64,000 bases of DNA from Enhydrobacter aerosaccus (GCA_903915535.1 CAIWTJ010000096.1:1-64000); one strand, 5' to 3'. Shown: positions 16,924-26,148, counted from the stretch's first letter. The notes: generated by a model from the sequence alone, not told the origin. Program-made: numbers and translations.

Positions 16924-18557
16924 GCCTTGGGCGCCTCGAAGATCCTGCCGCCCAGCATCGTGCCCCAGACACCGACGTCCTTGAGCTTCACCGATGGCAC
17001 GGCCAGCGGATCGTCGTCGAGGATGGCGAAGTCGGCGCGCTTGCCGACGTCGATGCTGCCCAGCTCCTCGTCGAGCTTCAGCGTGTAGGCCGCGCCCAGC
17101 GTGATGGCGCGCAGCGCGTCGGCAACGGAGATCTTCTCCGCCTCGCCCAGGGTGCGGCCCGAGGCGGTCAGGCGGTTGACCGCGCACCAGGCGGTGAACA
17201 GCGGGCCGATCGGCGTCACCGGTGCGTCGCAATGAATGGCGAAGGGCACGCCGGTGGCCAACGCGGTGCCGCAGGCGTCCATGCGCTCGGCGCGTTCGGG
17301 TCCCAGCGTCTTGGCGTAGTGGATGTCGCCCCAATAGAAGAGGTGGTTGGCGAACAGGTTGGCGCACATGCCCAGCGCCTTCATGCGTCGGAACTGGCCG
17401 GCGTCGGCCATCTGGGCGTGCTGCAAGGTGTGGCGATGATCCCAGCGCGGCGCGGCGACCAGCGCCTTCTCGACCGCCTCGATCGCGACTTCCGACGCCT
17501 CGTCGCCGTTGGTGTGGATGTGCACCTGGAAGCCCTCGCGATGGTAGTCGAGCACCATCTTGTCGAGCTCGTCGGGCCCGGTGTTCCACACGCCGTTGGG
17601 CGTGCCGTCGTAGTAGCCCGGCCAGCGCATGCGCGCCGACAGGCCCTGGATCGAGCCGTCGGTGACGAGCTTCACGAGCTGGAAGCGGAGCCGCTCGTTG
17701 TTCTTCTTCATCAGCTCCCTGAGCCGCGGGATCGCCTCGGATGTCGGCACCGACGCGCCGGCGAAGGCCGGCAGCAGCCGGATCGGGAACGCATCGGAGG
17801 AACTGGCCTTCACATAGCCGTCGACGGTGCCGCCCGGCAGCGGATTGTGCAGGTCGGTCGCGGTGGTGACTCCCGCGAGCTGGGCCACCTTGGCGAAGCC
17901 CCAGGTCGCCGCCTCGTCGCTCAGAAGGTCGGCAAGTTCGATGCCGGCGGCGCGATAGGCGAGATACTTGGCGCTGAACTCCGCGAGCTCGCCGGTCGGC
18001 TCGCCGCGCGCGTCCTTCACGATACCGTGGACGTTGGTCTCGCGCGTGATCCTGGCCTTGGCCATGACCGGCGTATTGGCGTTGAGGACGTGGAAGTTGG
18101 AGTGGAGGACGAGCACCGGGCGCTCGGTCGAGACCTTGTCCAGGTCGGCGACGTTCATGCGGCGGCCGGTGAAATAGATCGGATCGAAGCCCCAGGCGAG
18201 CAGCGTCGAGCCGTCGCGCGGCAAGGTCTTCTCGTAGGCCTGCAGCGCCGCCACCACCTCGTCGAGGGACTTGAGACCGGCCGAGCGCTTGCCGTCCGGG
18301 CTGGTGCGGTCGAAGTAGCCGACATAGGGGAATTTCCAGACGCCGCCTTCGTAGGCGTGGCTGTGGCCCTCGACGAAGCCCGGCAGGATCACCTTGTCCT
18401 TGAAGCGCTCGTCGAGGTCGAACTTGCCCCAGCCTTTCAGGCTCTCGAGCGAGCCTGCGCCGAGGATGCGGCCTTCCCTCACGGCCACATGCGTGGCGAA
18501 GGGCTGGCCCGGATTCATGGTGACGATGCGGCGCGCGGCGTAAACAATGGTGCTCAT
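16920..18557 (-). CDS. Amidohydrolase of the YtcJ/amidohydrolase 3 family
   Basis: This 545-residue metal-dependent hydrolase has metal and active-site residues in GFVEGHSHAYEGG (HxH), HIHTNGDEA, HTLQHAQMAD and AIHCDAPVTPIGPL (final Asp). The ends form the usual composite beta-sandwich (MSTIVYAARRIVTMNP... and SIDVGKRADFAILDDDP). Substrates of this branch are amides, imides or N-acyl compounds and cannot be predicted. It is translationally coupled to the CobW GTPase and divergent from the deaminase gene 18 bp away. Confidence 0.87.
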   Translation of the reverse strand: MSTIVYAARRIVTMNPGQPFATHVAVREGRILGAGSLESLKGWGKFDLDERFKDKVILPGFVEGHSHAYEGGVWKFPYVGYFDRTSPDGKRSAGLKSLDEVVAALQAYEKTLPRDGSTLLAWGFDPIYFTGRRMNVADLDKVSTERPVLVLHSNFHVLNANTPVMAKARITRETNVHGIVKDARGEPTGELAEFSAKYLAYRAAGIELADLLSDEAATWGFAKVAQLAGVTTATDLHNPLPGGTVDGYVKASSSDAFPIRLLPAFAGASVPTSEAIPRLRELMKKNNERLRFQLVKLVTDGSIQGLSARMRWPGYYDGTPNGVWNTGPDELDKMVLDYHREGFQVHIHTNGDEASEVAIEAVEKALVAAPRWDHRHTLQHAQMADAGQFRRMKALGMCANLFANHLFYWGDIHYAKTLGPERAERMDACGTALATGVPFAIHCDAPVTPIGPLFTAWCAVNRLTASGRTLGEAEKISVADALRAITLGAAYTLKLDEELGSIDVGKRADFAILDDDPLAVPSVKLKDVGVWGTMLGGRIFEAPKA

Positions 18558-18575
18558 TGGAACGGAGAGTAATGC

Positions 18576-19031
18576 ATGACCGCGGACAAGCACGAACATT
18601 TCATGCGCATCTGCCTCGAGATCGGCGCCGAGGCCGACAAGCAGGGCAACATGGGCGTGGGCTCCGTCATCGTGCGGAACGGCGAGATCGTGGGCCGCGG
18701 CCGCAACCAGATCCGCACGGCCAAAAGCCCGCTGATCCATGCCGAGACGGACGCCATCGCAGACGCCTGCAAAAGCCTCGGCACCGACGACCTGTCGGGC
18801 ACGACGCTCTACACGACGATGGAGCCCTGCCCGATGTGCGCCGGCGCCATGCTGCAGGCCAAGATCGGCAACTGGGTCGTGGGCGGCCGCTTCAAGTCGG
18901 TCGGCCGCACCGATATGGGGCAGTATTCGATCGAGAGCTTCGCCAAATTCGTGGCCGCCGACATCCAGATCACGTCGGGCGTGCTCCAGCAGGAATGCGA
19001 AGCGTTGAGGGGGCGCTTCTACAAACGCTGA
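18576..19031 (+). CDS. Nucleoside/tRNA deaminase family protein
   Basis: The 151-residue cytidine-deaminase-like protein has zinc motifs HAE (His-55, catalytic Glu-57) and PCPMC (Cys-85, Cys-88). It is close to guanine deaminases and TadA-like enzymes, but the region after PCPMCAGAML differs from typical TadA, so a free base or nucleoside substrate is more likely. It starts 18 bp from the divergent amidohydrolase; both may serve purine or cyclic amide breakdown (inference). Confidence 0.83.
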   Translation: MTADKHEHFMRICLEIGAEADKQGNMGVGSVIVRNGEIVGRGRNQIRTAKSPLIHAETDAIADACKSLGTDDLSGTTLYTTMEPCPMCAGAMLQAKIGNWVVGGRFKSVGRTDMGQYSIESFAKFVAADIQITSGVLQQECEALRGRFYKR

Positions 19032-19061
19032 CAAGAAAACAATAAGCAAACGGAGGAAACA

Positions 19062-20015
19062 ATGTTGAGACGGACGTTCGTGGCGTCGCTCGGCGCCGGC
19101 GCGGCGCTGCCGGCCCTGGCCGACGCGTGGCCCGCGCGCCAGGTCAAGGTCGTGATCCCCTACCCGCCCGGCGGCCCGACCGACGTTTCGATCCGCATCG
19201 TCCTGGAGAAGGTCGGACGCCTGCTCGGCCAGCCGATCCTGTTCGACAATCGCGGCGGCGCCTCGGGCATGATCGGCGCGGAGTATGCCAAGACCCAGCC
19301 GGCGGACGGTTACACTTTCCTCGGTCACACCATCGCGATGATGGCGATCACCCGGCACCTGCAGCCGATCCCGTTCGATCCGGACAAGGACTTCCTCACT
19401 GTCGCGCGGATCGCGACCTCGTGGGGCGCCATGGCCGTGCATCCCTCGGTGCCGGCGAAGACGGTGGCCGAGTTCGTCGACTATGTGAAAGCCAATCCCG
19501 GCAAGGTGAACTGGGGCTCGGCCGGACTCGGCACCATCACGCAGCTCTACGGCGAGATGCTCAACCTCGAGGCCGGCATCAAGATGGTCCACGTTCCCTA
19601 CAAGGGCAGCGCACAGGCGACCAACGACCTGCTGAGCGGACAGGTGCAGGTACAGTTCGATTCGACGGTGCTGCCGCATATCCAGGCAGGCCGGTTGCGC
19701 GGCCTCGCCATGCTGGCCGACACGCGTTGGCCGCACAGGCCCGAGATCCCGACGCTCAAGGAAGCGGGCTATGGCAAACAGGGCGGCGACAGCTGGTTCG
19801 GTCTGCTGGCGCCCGCCGGAACGCCGGCGCCGATCGTCGCGCGCATGACGCAGGCGATCGACGAGGCGCTGAAGTCATCCGAGGTGGTGGAGAAGCTCGA
19901 CGCGGGCGGCCTCAAGCCGACCTATCTCGACCCGGCGGCGATGCGCGCCGAGATCGATACCGAGAGCAGGTACTTCGCCGACATCATCAAGCGCGGCCAC
20001 GTCACCCTGAACTGA
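19062..20015 (+). CDS. Bug/TctC family tripartite tricarboxylate-type binding protein
   Basis: The 317-residue periplasmic protein starts after GGAGGAAAC with signal peptide MLRRTFVASLGAGAALPALADA. The mature N-terminus WPARQVKVVIPYPPGGPTDVSIRI is the hallmark of the Bug/TctC family, with later VHVPYKGSAQATNDLLSGQVQ. These bind carboxylates for TTT importers. No tctA/tctB genes are adjacent, as is common for orphan Bug proteins. The ligand is unknown. Confidence 0.9.
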   Translation: MLRRTFVASLGAGAALPALADAWPARQVKVVIPYPPGGPTDVSIRIVLEKVGRLLGQPILFDNRGGASGMIGAEYAKTQPADGYTFLGHTIAMMAITRHLQPIPFDPDKDFLTVARIATSWGAMAVHPSVPAKTVAEFVDYVKANPGKVNWGSAGLGTITQLYGEMLNLEAGIKMVHVPYKGSAQATNDLLSGQVQVQFDSTVLPHIQAGRLRGLAMLADTRWPHRPEIPTLKEAGYGKQGGDSWFGLLAPAGTPAPIVARMTQAIDEALKSSEVVEKLDAGGLKPTYLDPAAMRAEIDTESRYFADIIKRGHVTLN

Positions 20016-21404
20016 CTAGGTGCGATTGGCGAACCAGGCGCGTGGCCAGAGACAGGACAGCGCCAGCGCCGCGAGCAATCCACCGCCGGCTGCTGTGAAG
20101 GCAAATCGGTATCCCGTCATGAAGTCTGCGGACGCCGCGTGCGCGTGAAGCGCGGTCAGTGTCGACGCGCCGCTCACGATGCCGATGGTGCGGGTCAGCA
20201 GCGCGAGGCTGCCGGCGACGCCGCGGTCGCGCGCGGCGAGCGTGTCCGTCACGAGATCCGTATAGGCCACGGTCAACAGGCCCTGGCCGAAGCCCTCGAC
20301 GATCAGCAGCAGCGCCACGACCGGCACGGCGGTGGCGGCCGTCGTGAAGCCGAGCGGCAGGAGGCCAAGCCCGACCAACGCGACGCCCGTGAAAGCCGTG
20401 GCGCGACGGCCGATGCGCGGCACCAGCAGGGCGGCAACCGGTGCGCCGGCCAGCCCGCCACTGAAGGCGAGGGCCAGCACAAGTCCGCTGGCGAGCGCCG
20501 AGAGCTTGAGCACGTTCACGAGGTAGTACGGCGTCAGCAGCAGGATCGCAAAGCCCGCGAGGTTGGCCAGCGCATTCATCGCGTTCGGCACGGCGAAGGC
20601 TGCATCGGCGAACAGCGCCGGCCGGATGATCGGCTCGGCGACTGTGCGCGAGTGCCGGACGTACGCGTAGAGCGCCGCAAGCGCCGCCGCGAGCAGAACG
20701 GCGTCCATCCAGCCCGGTACGGCAGCGCGCTGCGACAGCACCAGCGCCAACAGCAAAGCACTCATGCAGGCCGCCAGCAGCAGCGCACCGGGCGCATCGA
20801 ACGGCCGCTGCTCCGGGCGTGGCGACGGCAACAGGCCTGACAGCGCGAGCGTGACGACGGCGATCGGCACGCGCATCCAGTAGACCGCGGGCCATCCCCA
20901 GACCTCGACCACGAGGCCGCCCAGCAACGGCCCGATCGCGGCGGCGAGCGACATGGTCATGGCAAAGCCTGCCAGCGCGCGCAGGCGCTGATCCGCCGGA
21001 TAGACCGAGGTGGCGAGTGCCGGGGTGCAGGACAGCGCGAGCGCGGTGCCGATGCCCTGGGCCGCCCGCGCCCACAGGAACAGCGGCCAGTCGGGCGCTG
21101 CGGCGCAAGCGGCACAGCCCACGGCCGAGACGGCGAGACCGATGCGGAAGATCAGGCGGTGGCCGAACAGGTCGCCCAGCTTACCGCACACCAGCATCAG
21201 CGAGCCGTAGACCAGCACGTAGCAGACGACGACCCACTGCACGTCGCCGAGTTTCAGCCCGAAGTGCGCGGTGATCGCCGGCAGGGCCACGTTGACGGCG
21301 ATGTCGAGCGGGGCGAGCGACGCGCCCAGCCCGACGATCGTCAGGCCGAAGGCCGGACGCAGGCTCAGAGGTGCGCGCCCAGGAACGCCATCATCCGCTC
21401 CCAC
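20016..21404 (-). CDS. MFS drug-resistance-type transporter (DHA2, 14 TM)
   Basis: The 462-residue protein has about 14 hydrophobic helices. It contains ALDIAVNVALPAI-type helix 1 (here LAPLDIAVNVALPAI), YVLVYGSLMLVCGKLGDLFGHR (motif A) and GIGTALALSCTPAL near motif C, as in DHA2 proton antiporters. The GTG start at 21404 makes it overlap the dienelactone hydrolase gene by 40 bp; no better start is seen. The substrate is unknown. Confidence 0.82.
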   Translation of the reverse strand: MGADDGVPGRAPLSLRPAFGLTIVGLGASLAPLDIAVNVALPAITAHFGLKLGDVQWVVVCYVLVYGSLMLVCGKLGDLFGHRLIFRIGLAVSAVGCAACAAAPDWPLFLWARAAQGIGTALALSCTPALATSVYPADQRLRALAGFAMTMSLAAAIGPLLGGLVVEVWGWPAVYWMRVPIAVVTLALSGLLPSPRPEQRPFDAPGALLLAACMSALLLALVLSQRAAVPGWMDAVLLAAALAALYAYVRHSRTVAEPIIRPALFADAAFAVPNAMNALANLAGFAILLLTPYYLVNVLKLSALASGLVLALAFSGGLAGAPVAALLVPRIGRRATAFTGVALVGLGLLPLGFTTAATAVPVVALLLIVEGFGQGLLTVAYTDLVTDTLAARDRGVAGSLALLTRTIGIVSGASTLTALHAHAASADFMTGYRFAFTAAGGGLLAALALSCLWPRAWFANRT

Positions 21405-22024
21405 GCCTTCTTGGCCGCGACCGCATCGTAGGCGGCGCTCTTCTCGTTGGCGAAGGCGTGCGCGGCGTCGTAGCGATGGACCTCGGGCTTGTTGCCCGCC
21501 ACGGTCATCGCCTTCTCGAATTCATCGACAATCTTCGGCGTGCACCAATCGTCGGTGTTGGCGAAATGACCCTGCATCGGCACCTTGATCCTGGCCGGGT
21601 CGGCCAGCGCCACCGGCGGCACGCCGTAGAACGGCACGCCGCAGGCGATGCCGGTGATTCGCGCGCAGGCCGCGATGGTGAGCGCGCCGCCCAGACAGAA
21701 GCCCATGACGCCGACCTTGCGGCTCATGCCCGCGAGGTGCTTCACGGCGCCCGCGATGTCCTGGTCGGAGGCGCCCACGAAATCGAGCCCGCTCATCATG
21801 TGATTGGCCTCGTCCGGCTTCTGCGTCACGCGGCCCTTGTAGAGATCGGGTGCGAGAGCGTTGTAGCCCGCCGCGGCGAAGCGGTCGGCCACGGCCTTGA
21901 TCTGGTCGTTCAGCCCCCACCACTCCTGGATGACGACGATGCCGGGCTTTCCGCCGCCGGCCTCGGCGAAGTAACCCTTGCAGGTCGAGCCGTCGGGACG
22001 CTTGAAGTCGATCATGCCGCTCAT
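21365..22024 (-). CDS. Dienelactone hydrolase family protein
   Basis: The 219-residue alpha/beta hydrolase has Cys nucleophile elbow GFCLGG, an Asp in ANTDDWCTP and a His in YDAAHAFAN, the Cys-Asp-His triad of dienelactone hydrolases. EWWGLNDQIK near residue 34 carries the conserved Glu of the family. It hydrolyses dienelactones or related esters; the exact substrate is unknown. It follows the acyl-CoA ligase gene in the same direction with 9 bp between. Confidence 0.87.
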   Translation of the reverse strand: MSGMIDFKRPDGSTCKGYFAEAGGGKPGIVVIQEWWGLNDQIKAVADRFAAAGYNALAPDLYKGRVTQKPDEANHMMSGLDFVGASDQDIAGAVKHLAGMSRKVGVMGFCLGGALTIAACARITGIACGVPFYGVPPVALADPARIKVPMQGHFANTDDWCTPKIVDEFEKAMTVAGNKPEVHRYDAAHAFANEKSAAYDAVAAKKAWERMMAFLGAHL

Positions 22025-22033
22025 TCGATTCCC

Positions 22034-23554
22034 CTAAAGCAGTGTTCTGAGTTCGGTCTTGAGGATCTTGCCGTAGTTGTTCTTCGGCAGCGCGTCCACG
22101 AACTTGTAGTCCTTGGGCCGCTTGAAGCGCGCGATATTGTCGAGGCAGAGCCGGTCGAGCTCCGCCGGTGCCAGCGTGGCGCCGGGACGCGCGACGACGA
22201 AGGCCACCACCTCCTCGCCCCATTCCGGGTGCGGCCGGCCGACGACCGAGCATTCGGCGACGGCAGGATGGAGGTTCAGCACGTCCTCGATCTCGCGCGG
22301 ATAGATGTTGGTGCCGCCCGAGATGATCATGTCCTTGGAGCGATCCTTGAGCGTGAGGAAGCCGTCGCCATCGAAGGCGCCGACATCGCCGGTCCACAGC
22401 CACCCCGCGCGCAAGGACTTGGCCGTCGCCTCGGGATTGTTCCAGTAGCCAGCCATCACCGTGTCGCCTTTCACGATGATCTCGCCCACGTCGCCGATCG
22501 GGACCTGCTTGCCATCCTCGTCGACGACGCGGACCTCGACGCAGGTGTCAGCCACACCGGCCGACGCGAGGTGTTCCTCGTAGCGCGGATGATCGGTATG
22601 GGCGTGCATGTCCAGGCTGAGATGGGTGATTGTCATCGGGCTCTCGCCCTGGCCGTAGAGCTGGCAGAGCACGTTGCCCAGGGTTTCCATCGCGCGCTTG
22701 AGGTCGCTCACGTACATCGGCGCGCCGCCGTAGGTGATGAGTCGCAGGGCGCCGGGCCTGAGCTCGCGCACGGCCGGATGTTCGATCAGCCGCTTCACCA
22801 TCGTGGGCGCGAGGAAGATGCTGCAGTCGGGCCAGCGGTTCATCAGCCCCACCGTTTCGGCCACGTCGTAATGCCCGCTCTCGGGAAAGACCTGCACGAC
22901 GCCGCGCGCCATCATCGGGAAATTCCACAGGCCCGAGCCGTGGCTGATGGGCGCGGCATGCACCATCGAGCTTCCGGCCGGCGGCCGGTCGACGTCGGCA
23001 AAATAGTTGAGCGTCATCGCCAGCAGATTGCGATGGGTGAGGATGGCGCCCTTCGGCCGGCCCGTCGTGCCCGAGGTATAGAACAGCCAGGCCGGATCGG
23101 TGGGCTCGGCGTCGGCCATCGGGACCGGATCGCCGACGGCCATGAAGGTATAGGGACGCGTCGTGATGTCGACGATCTCCTTCACGGCCGGCGCGTCGCG
23201 CGCAGCTTCGGCGATCGTGGCGGCAAGATCGGGCGTCACGAAGCAGAGCTTCGCGCCGGAATTCCCGAGGATGAACGCGAACTCCTTGGCGTGCAGCTTG
23301 GCGTTCATCGGCACGGCGCAGAGGCCGGCATGCCAGATCGCGTACATGACCTCGATCGACTCGACGCAGTTGGTCATGGCGAAGGCCACGCGGTCGCCCG
23401 CCGCGAGGCCGAAGCGGCCACGCAGGTGCATGCTCATCACCGATACTTTTCGCCAGAGGTCGCGAAAGCCGAGATAGGGCTCGTTGCCGCGCGCCAGCGC
23501 GGTGTAGTCGCGGAATTCCTGCGCCGAGCCGAGCAGCAGATGGGCGATGTTCAT
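22034..23554 (-). CDS. AMP-dependent acyl-CoA synthetase/ligase
   Basis: The 506-residue ANL superfamily enzyme has the P-loop-like FYTSGTTGRPKGAILTH, the adenylate site YGQGESPMT, the hinge WTGDVGAFDGDGFLTLKDRSKDMI and the catalytic Lys near the end (PKNNYGKILKTELR). It activates a carboxylic acid to its acyl-CoA through an acyl-AMP. The start at MNIAHLL is chosen over the longer track ORF, whose first 24 residues lack protein character. It is divergent from the FAD oxidoreductase. Confidence 0.9.
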   Translation of the reverse strand: MNIAHLLLGSAQEFRDYTALARGNEPYLGFRDLWRKVSVMSMHLRGRFGLAAGDRVAFAMTNCVESIEVMYAIWHAGLCAVPMNAKLHAKEFAFILGNSGAKLCFVTPDLAATIAEAARDAPAVKEIVDITTRPYTFMAVGDPVPMADAEPTDPAWLFYTSGTTGRPKGAILTHRNLLAMTLNYFADVDRPPAGSSMVHAAPISHGSGLWNFPMMARGVVQVFPESGHYDVAETVGLMNRWPDCSIFLAPTMVKRLIEHPAVRELRPGALRLITYGGAPMYVSDLKRAMETLGNVLCQLYGQGESPMTITHLSLDMHAHTDHPRYEEHLASAGVADTCVEVRVVDEDGKQVPIGDVGEIIVKGDTVMAGYWNNPEATAKSLRAGWLWTGDVGAFDGDGFLTLKDRSKDMIISGGTNIYPREIEDVLNLHPAVAECSVVGRPHPEWGEEVVAFVVARPGATLAPAELDRLCLDNIARFKRPKDYKFVDALPKNNYGKILKTELRTLL

Positions 23555-23603
23555 GGTGGCCCCACTATTGCAGGCCGCGCGACGACGACGCAATGTGAGG
23601 CCC

Positions 23604-24737
23604 ATGCAAGAATTCGATTTCGCCATCGTCGGCGCCGGTATCGCCGGCGTCTCGGCTGCCTACCACCTCGCCCCACGAGCCAGGGTGATCATTCTCGAAC
23701 GCGAGCATGTGCCCGCGTATCATACGACGGGCCGGTCGGCGGCACTGCATTCGGAGACCTACGGCAGCGCCCTCATCCGCGCCGTCACCGTGGCGACCGG
23801 ACGTTTCTATCGCAATCCGCCGCAGGGCTTCGCCGATCATCCCGTGCTGACGCCGCGCGGCGCGCTTGTCGTGGGCAGGGCCGAGCAACAGACCGCCGTG
23901 CAGAAAGCGGCGGCCGAATACGCTTCGCTGGTCCCGAGCGTACGTTGGCTGGAGCCGGCGGAGGTCCTGAAGCATCAGCCGCTGCTCAAGCCGGAGACCG
24001 CCGGCGGCGGCGCGGTCTTCGAGCCCGAGGCCGACGACATGGACGTGGCAGCCATCCATGCCGGCTTCCTGCGCGGTGCGCGCGCCCATGGCGGCGTGCT
24101 GCAGGTCAATGCCGAGGTCGCGGCGCTCGACCGCAAGGACGGCCGCTGGGTGATCCGTCTTGCCAATGGCGAGACGATCGCGGCGACCAACATCGTCAAC
24201 GCCTCGGGCGCCTGGGCCGACGTCGTGGCGGGGATCGCGGGCGCCAAGCCGGTTGGCCTGGTCCCGAAGCGTCGCACGGCCTTCACCTTCGATGCTCCCG
24301 CCGGCGCAGAGCTCGAGAAGATGCCGATGGTCATCGATTTCGACGAGACCTGGTACTTCAAGCCGGAAGTCGGCCAGTTTCTCGCTTCACCTGCGGACGA
24401 GACACCCTCGCCGCCCTGCGACGCGCAGCCGGACGAAATGGATATCGCCATCGCCGTCGACCGCATCGAGACGGCGACGACGCTGCAAATACGCCGCCTC
24501 AAGAACAAGTGGGCCGGCCTGCGCAGCTTCGTGGCCGACAAGAACCTGGTCGTGGGCTTCGACACGCTGCCGGGATTCTTCTGGCTCGCGGGGCAAGGCG
24601 GCTACGGCATCCAGACCGGCGCGGCTGCCGGTCGGCTGGCGGCGAGCCTGGCCCTCGACGGCAAGCTGCCCGGCGACATCGTCGAACTTGGGGTCACCGA
24701 AAACGCGCTCTCGCCGCTGCGCTTCACGCAGCATTGA
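23604..24737 (+). CDS. FAD-dependent oxidoreductase (DAO family)
   Basis: The 377-residue flavoprotein has N-terminal dinucleotide-binding GAGIAGVSAAYHLA followed by VIILEREHVPAYHTTGRSAA, and a C-terminal FAD segment LAGQGGYGIQTGAAAGRL. It belongs to the glycine/D-amino acid oxidase-like group with the TTGRSAALHS motif, oxidising an amine or 2-hydroxy acid. The start is the ATG at MQEFDFAIVG; upstream residues in the track ORF are spurious. It precedes the bufferin locus by 89 bp; no functional link is evident. Confidence 0.87.
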   Translation: MQEFDFAIVGAGIAGVSAAYHLAPRARVIILEREHVPAYHTTGRSAALHSETYGSALIRAVTVATGRFYRNPPQGFADHPVLTPRGALVVGRAEQQTAVQKAAAEYASLVPSVRWLEPAEVLKHQPLLKPETAGGGAVFEPEADDMDVAAIHAGFLRGARAHGGVLQVNAEVAALDRKDGRWVIRLANGETIAATNIVNASGAWADVVAGIAGAKPVGLVPKRRTAFTFDAPAGAELEKMPMVIDFDETWYFKPEVGQFLASPADETPSPPCDAQPDEMDIAIAVDRIETATTLQIRRLKNKWAGLRSFVADKNLVVGFDTLPGFFWLAGQGGYGIQTGAAAGRLAASLALDGKLPGDIVELGVTENALSPLRFTQH

Positions 24738-24826
24738 TCGCGCGCGCCTTCTCGCGGCGCACGCAAAGGTCCATGCTTGGGCTGTTAGTACCCGGCCTTC
24801 GAGTACCGCTTCCCACGGAGTTCGAC

Positions 24827-25069
24827 ATGACCAAGCATCGTCTGCTCGTCGCTTCGGCCGCGATCCTGTTCGCCGTCGGCAGCGCGGCATCGGTCGCGTC
24901 GGCGGGGACCAACAAGGTGAAGTGCGGCGGCGGCAACTCCTGCAAGGGCACCAGCGCGTGCAAGACGGCCCAGAATTCCTGCAAGGGTCAGAATTCGTGC
25001 AAGGGCATGGGCTGGAGCGAGACCAGCTCCGAGGCCGAGTGCACCACCAAGGGCGGCAAGGTGCTGTAG
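24827..25069 (+). CDS. bufA2: BufA2-type bufferin precursor, copy 1
   Basis: The 80-residue protein, not listed as its own ORF in the track, has signal peptide MTKHRLLVASAAILFAVGSAASVASA and a mature part with six cysteines spaced C-x5-C-x5-C-x6-C-x5-C-x13-C, built of repeated CKG-x-(N/S)-(S/A) units (NSCKG, NSCKGQNSCKG). This matches the BufA2 family of RiPP copper metallophores, whose cysteines become thio-oxazoles through the MNIO enzyme BufB. It is the most divergent of three copies here (CGGGNS first repeat, C-terminal KGGKVL). It lies 1.2 kb upstream of bufB. Confidence 0.85.
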   Translation: MTKHRLLVASAAILFAVGSAASVASAGTNKVKCGGGNSCKGTSACKTAQNSCKGQNSCKGMGWSETSSEAECTTKGGKVL

Positions 25070-25392
25070 ACTTCGCGCCGAGCTCATCCTTCCGCGCGAG
25101 CAATCGCGCAAAACAGCCATGACCAAGTTTCGCATCTACTCACGCGCGCGTGAAAATAACGCGTGGCTGCCGGCGCGACTCGAAAATACGCATATCGATA
25201 CGCGAACAATGCCAAGTAGATAACGCAATCGAGCCATTCGCATATGACCTCACTACTCAAACACTCGTGATCCATGAATGGGTCGCGACACGCGCCTGTG
25301 ATGGAGCCATACGGTTGGGCGACGGATAGAGTTCGTCCAGCACGTCACCTCTTCAACAACAGACGTGTGTTCACTTCGCTTGGGAGTTTCAG
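25070..25392 (+). other. Leader/intergenic region between bufferin copies 1 and 2
   Basis: This 323-bp gap has no convincing gene. It is AT-richer than its surroundings and includes the perfect palindrome CACGCGCGCGTG near 25140 and TACGCATATCG-like repeats near 25187-25205. It probably holds the promoter and leader of copy 2. I cannot name a regulator site. Confidence 0.45.
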
Positions 25393-25662
25393 ATGAAGAA
25401 GTCTTTCGTTATGGCCGCCGCGACCGTGTTCGCCGCCGGCACCATGGTCGCCTCGATCGCGAGCGCCCAGACGCCGAATAGCCCGGGTTTCGGCAACGAC
25501 TCGCTGGCCTGCAAGGGTATCAATGCCTGCAAGGGCCAGAGCGCCTGCAAGTCCGCTTCGAACGCCTGCAAGGGCCAGAACGCTTGCAAGGGTCAGGGCT
25601 GGGTGGCCTCGAAGAGCCGTCTCGACTGCCAGGCTGCCGGCGGCTCCAACGCGGCTTTCTAA
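25393..25662 (+). CDS. bufA2: BufA2-type bufferin precursor, copy 2
   Basis: The 89-residue protein has Sec signal [25 protein letters not shown] and a mature core [14 protein letters not shown] followed by [14 protein letters not shown]. The six cysteines have exactly the same spacing as copies 1 and 3. It is closest to copy 3, and their core repeat is almost identical. A strong intrinsic terminator follows 20 bp after the stop, so copy 2 is probably its own transcript. Its predicted role is copper capture in the periplasm after maturation by BufB/BufC. Confidence 0.9.
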   Translation: MKKSFVMAAATVFAAGTMVASIASAQTPNSPGFGNDSLACKGINACKGQSACKSASNACKGQNACKGQGWVASKSRLDCQAAGGSNAAF

Positions 25663-25682
25663 GCACCGCAAACCGATCAGAA

Positions 25683-25719
25683 GGGCGCCCCGGCTCAAGC
25701 CGGCGGCGCCCTTTTTTTT
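25683..25719 (+). terminator. Intrinsic terminator after bufferin copy 2
   Basis: GGGCGCC pairs with GGCGCCC and an inner CCGGC/GCCGG stem closes on a TCAA loop with one bulged C, followed by eight Ts. It is a strong rho-independent terminator that separates copy 2 from copy 3. Confidence 0.9.
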
Positions 25720-25834
25720 GCGCCTGGGTCCGGCGGGTTATCCATTCGGCTATTCACGTCAAGATCACGACACCTCAAGATAATTTGAAATCTAGCTCTT
25801 CCCATCCACCAAGGTTGGACTATCGTAGCAAATA

Positions 25835-25851
25835 TGCAGGGCTGTCCTGCA
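25835..25851. promoter_or_regulatory. Dyad TGCAGG-N5-CCTGCA upstream of bufferin copy 3
   Basis: A perfect 6-bp inverted repeat with a 5-bp spacer, 27 bp before the copy 3 start codon. It could be an operator or a small leader hairpin. It is not present before copies 1 or 2 and does not match the copper regulator sites I know (CueR, CsoR). Confidence 0.35.
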
Positions 25852-25878
25852 AGGTATAAGGGACAAGGGAGCTAAGTT

Positions 25879-26148
25879 ATGAGGAAGTCTTTCGTCGTGG
25901 CAGCCGCCACCATCTTCGCCGCCGGCACGCTCGCCGCTTCGGTCGCCAGCGCGCAGACCGGCAACAGCCCGTCGTTCGGTCAGAACAAGACCGACTGCAA
26001 GGGCATCAACGCCTGCAAGGGCCAGAGCGCCTGCAAGTCGGCCGCCAACGCCTGCAAGGGCCAGAACGCCTGCAAGGGCCAGGGCTGGGTCCAGAACACC
26101 GCCGGTCTCGCCTGCCTCGCGCAGGGTGGCGTCGTGGGTGGCGGCTGA
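25879..26148 (+). CDS. bufA2: BufA2-type bufferin precursor, copy 3
   Basis: The 89-residue protein has signal [25 protein letters not shown], core [14 protein letters not shown] and [14 protein letters not shown], then a glycine-rich end (QGGVVGGG). Six cysteines are in the same spacing as the other copies. The GGGAGC ribosome binding site is good. It is the precursor nearest to bufB but is separated from it by two hairpins, one terminator-like, so bufBC transcription likely depends on readthrough from this gene. Confidence 0.9.
   Translation: MRKSFVVAAATIFAAGTLAASVASAQTGNSPSFGQNKTDCKGINACKGQSACKSAANACKGQNACKGQGWVQNTAGLACLAQGGVVGGG

Noticed and set aside
18558-19736. N-terminal 393 codons of the 938-codon minus-strand frame 16920..19736
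   Set aside because: They are antisense to the deaminase and TctC genes. The amidohydrolase starts at 18557.
21371-25069. 1232-codon open frame on the plus strand
   Set aside because: It is antisense to the hydrolase and ligase genes and out of frame with the FAD oxidoreductase; its translation is low-complexity His/Arg/Gly typical of shadows. Only its last 80 codons are real (bufferin copy 1).
24900-26110. Short repeats suggesting a CRISPR or satellite array
   Set aside because: The repeats are the coding CKG-x-NACKGQ units inside three signal-peptide genes; the spacing is 5-6 codons, not repeat-spacer.
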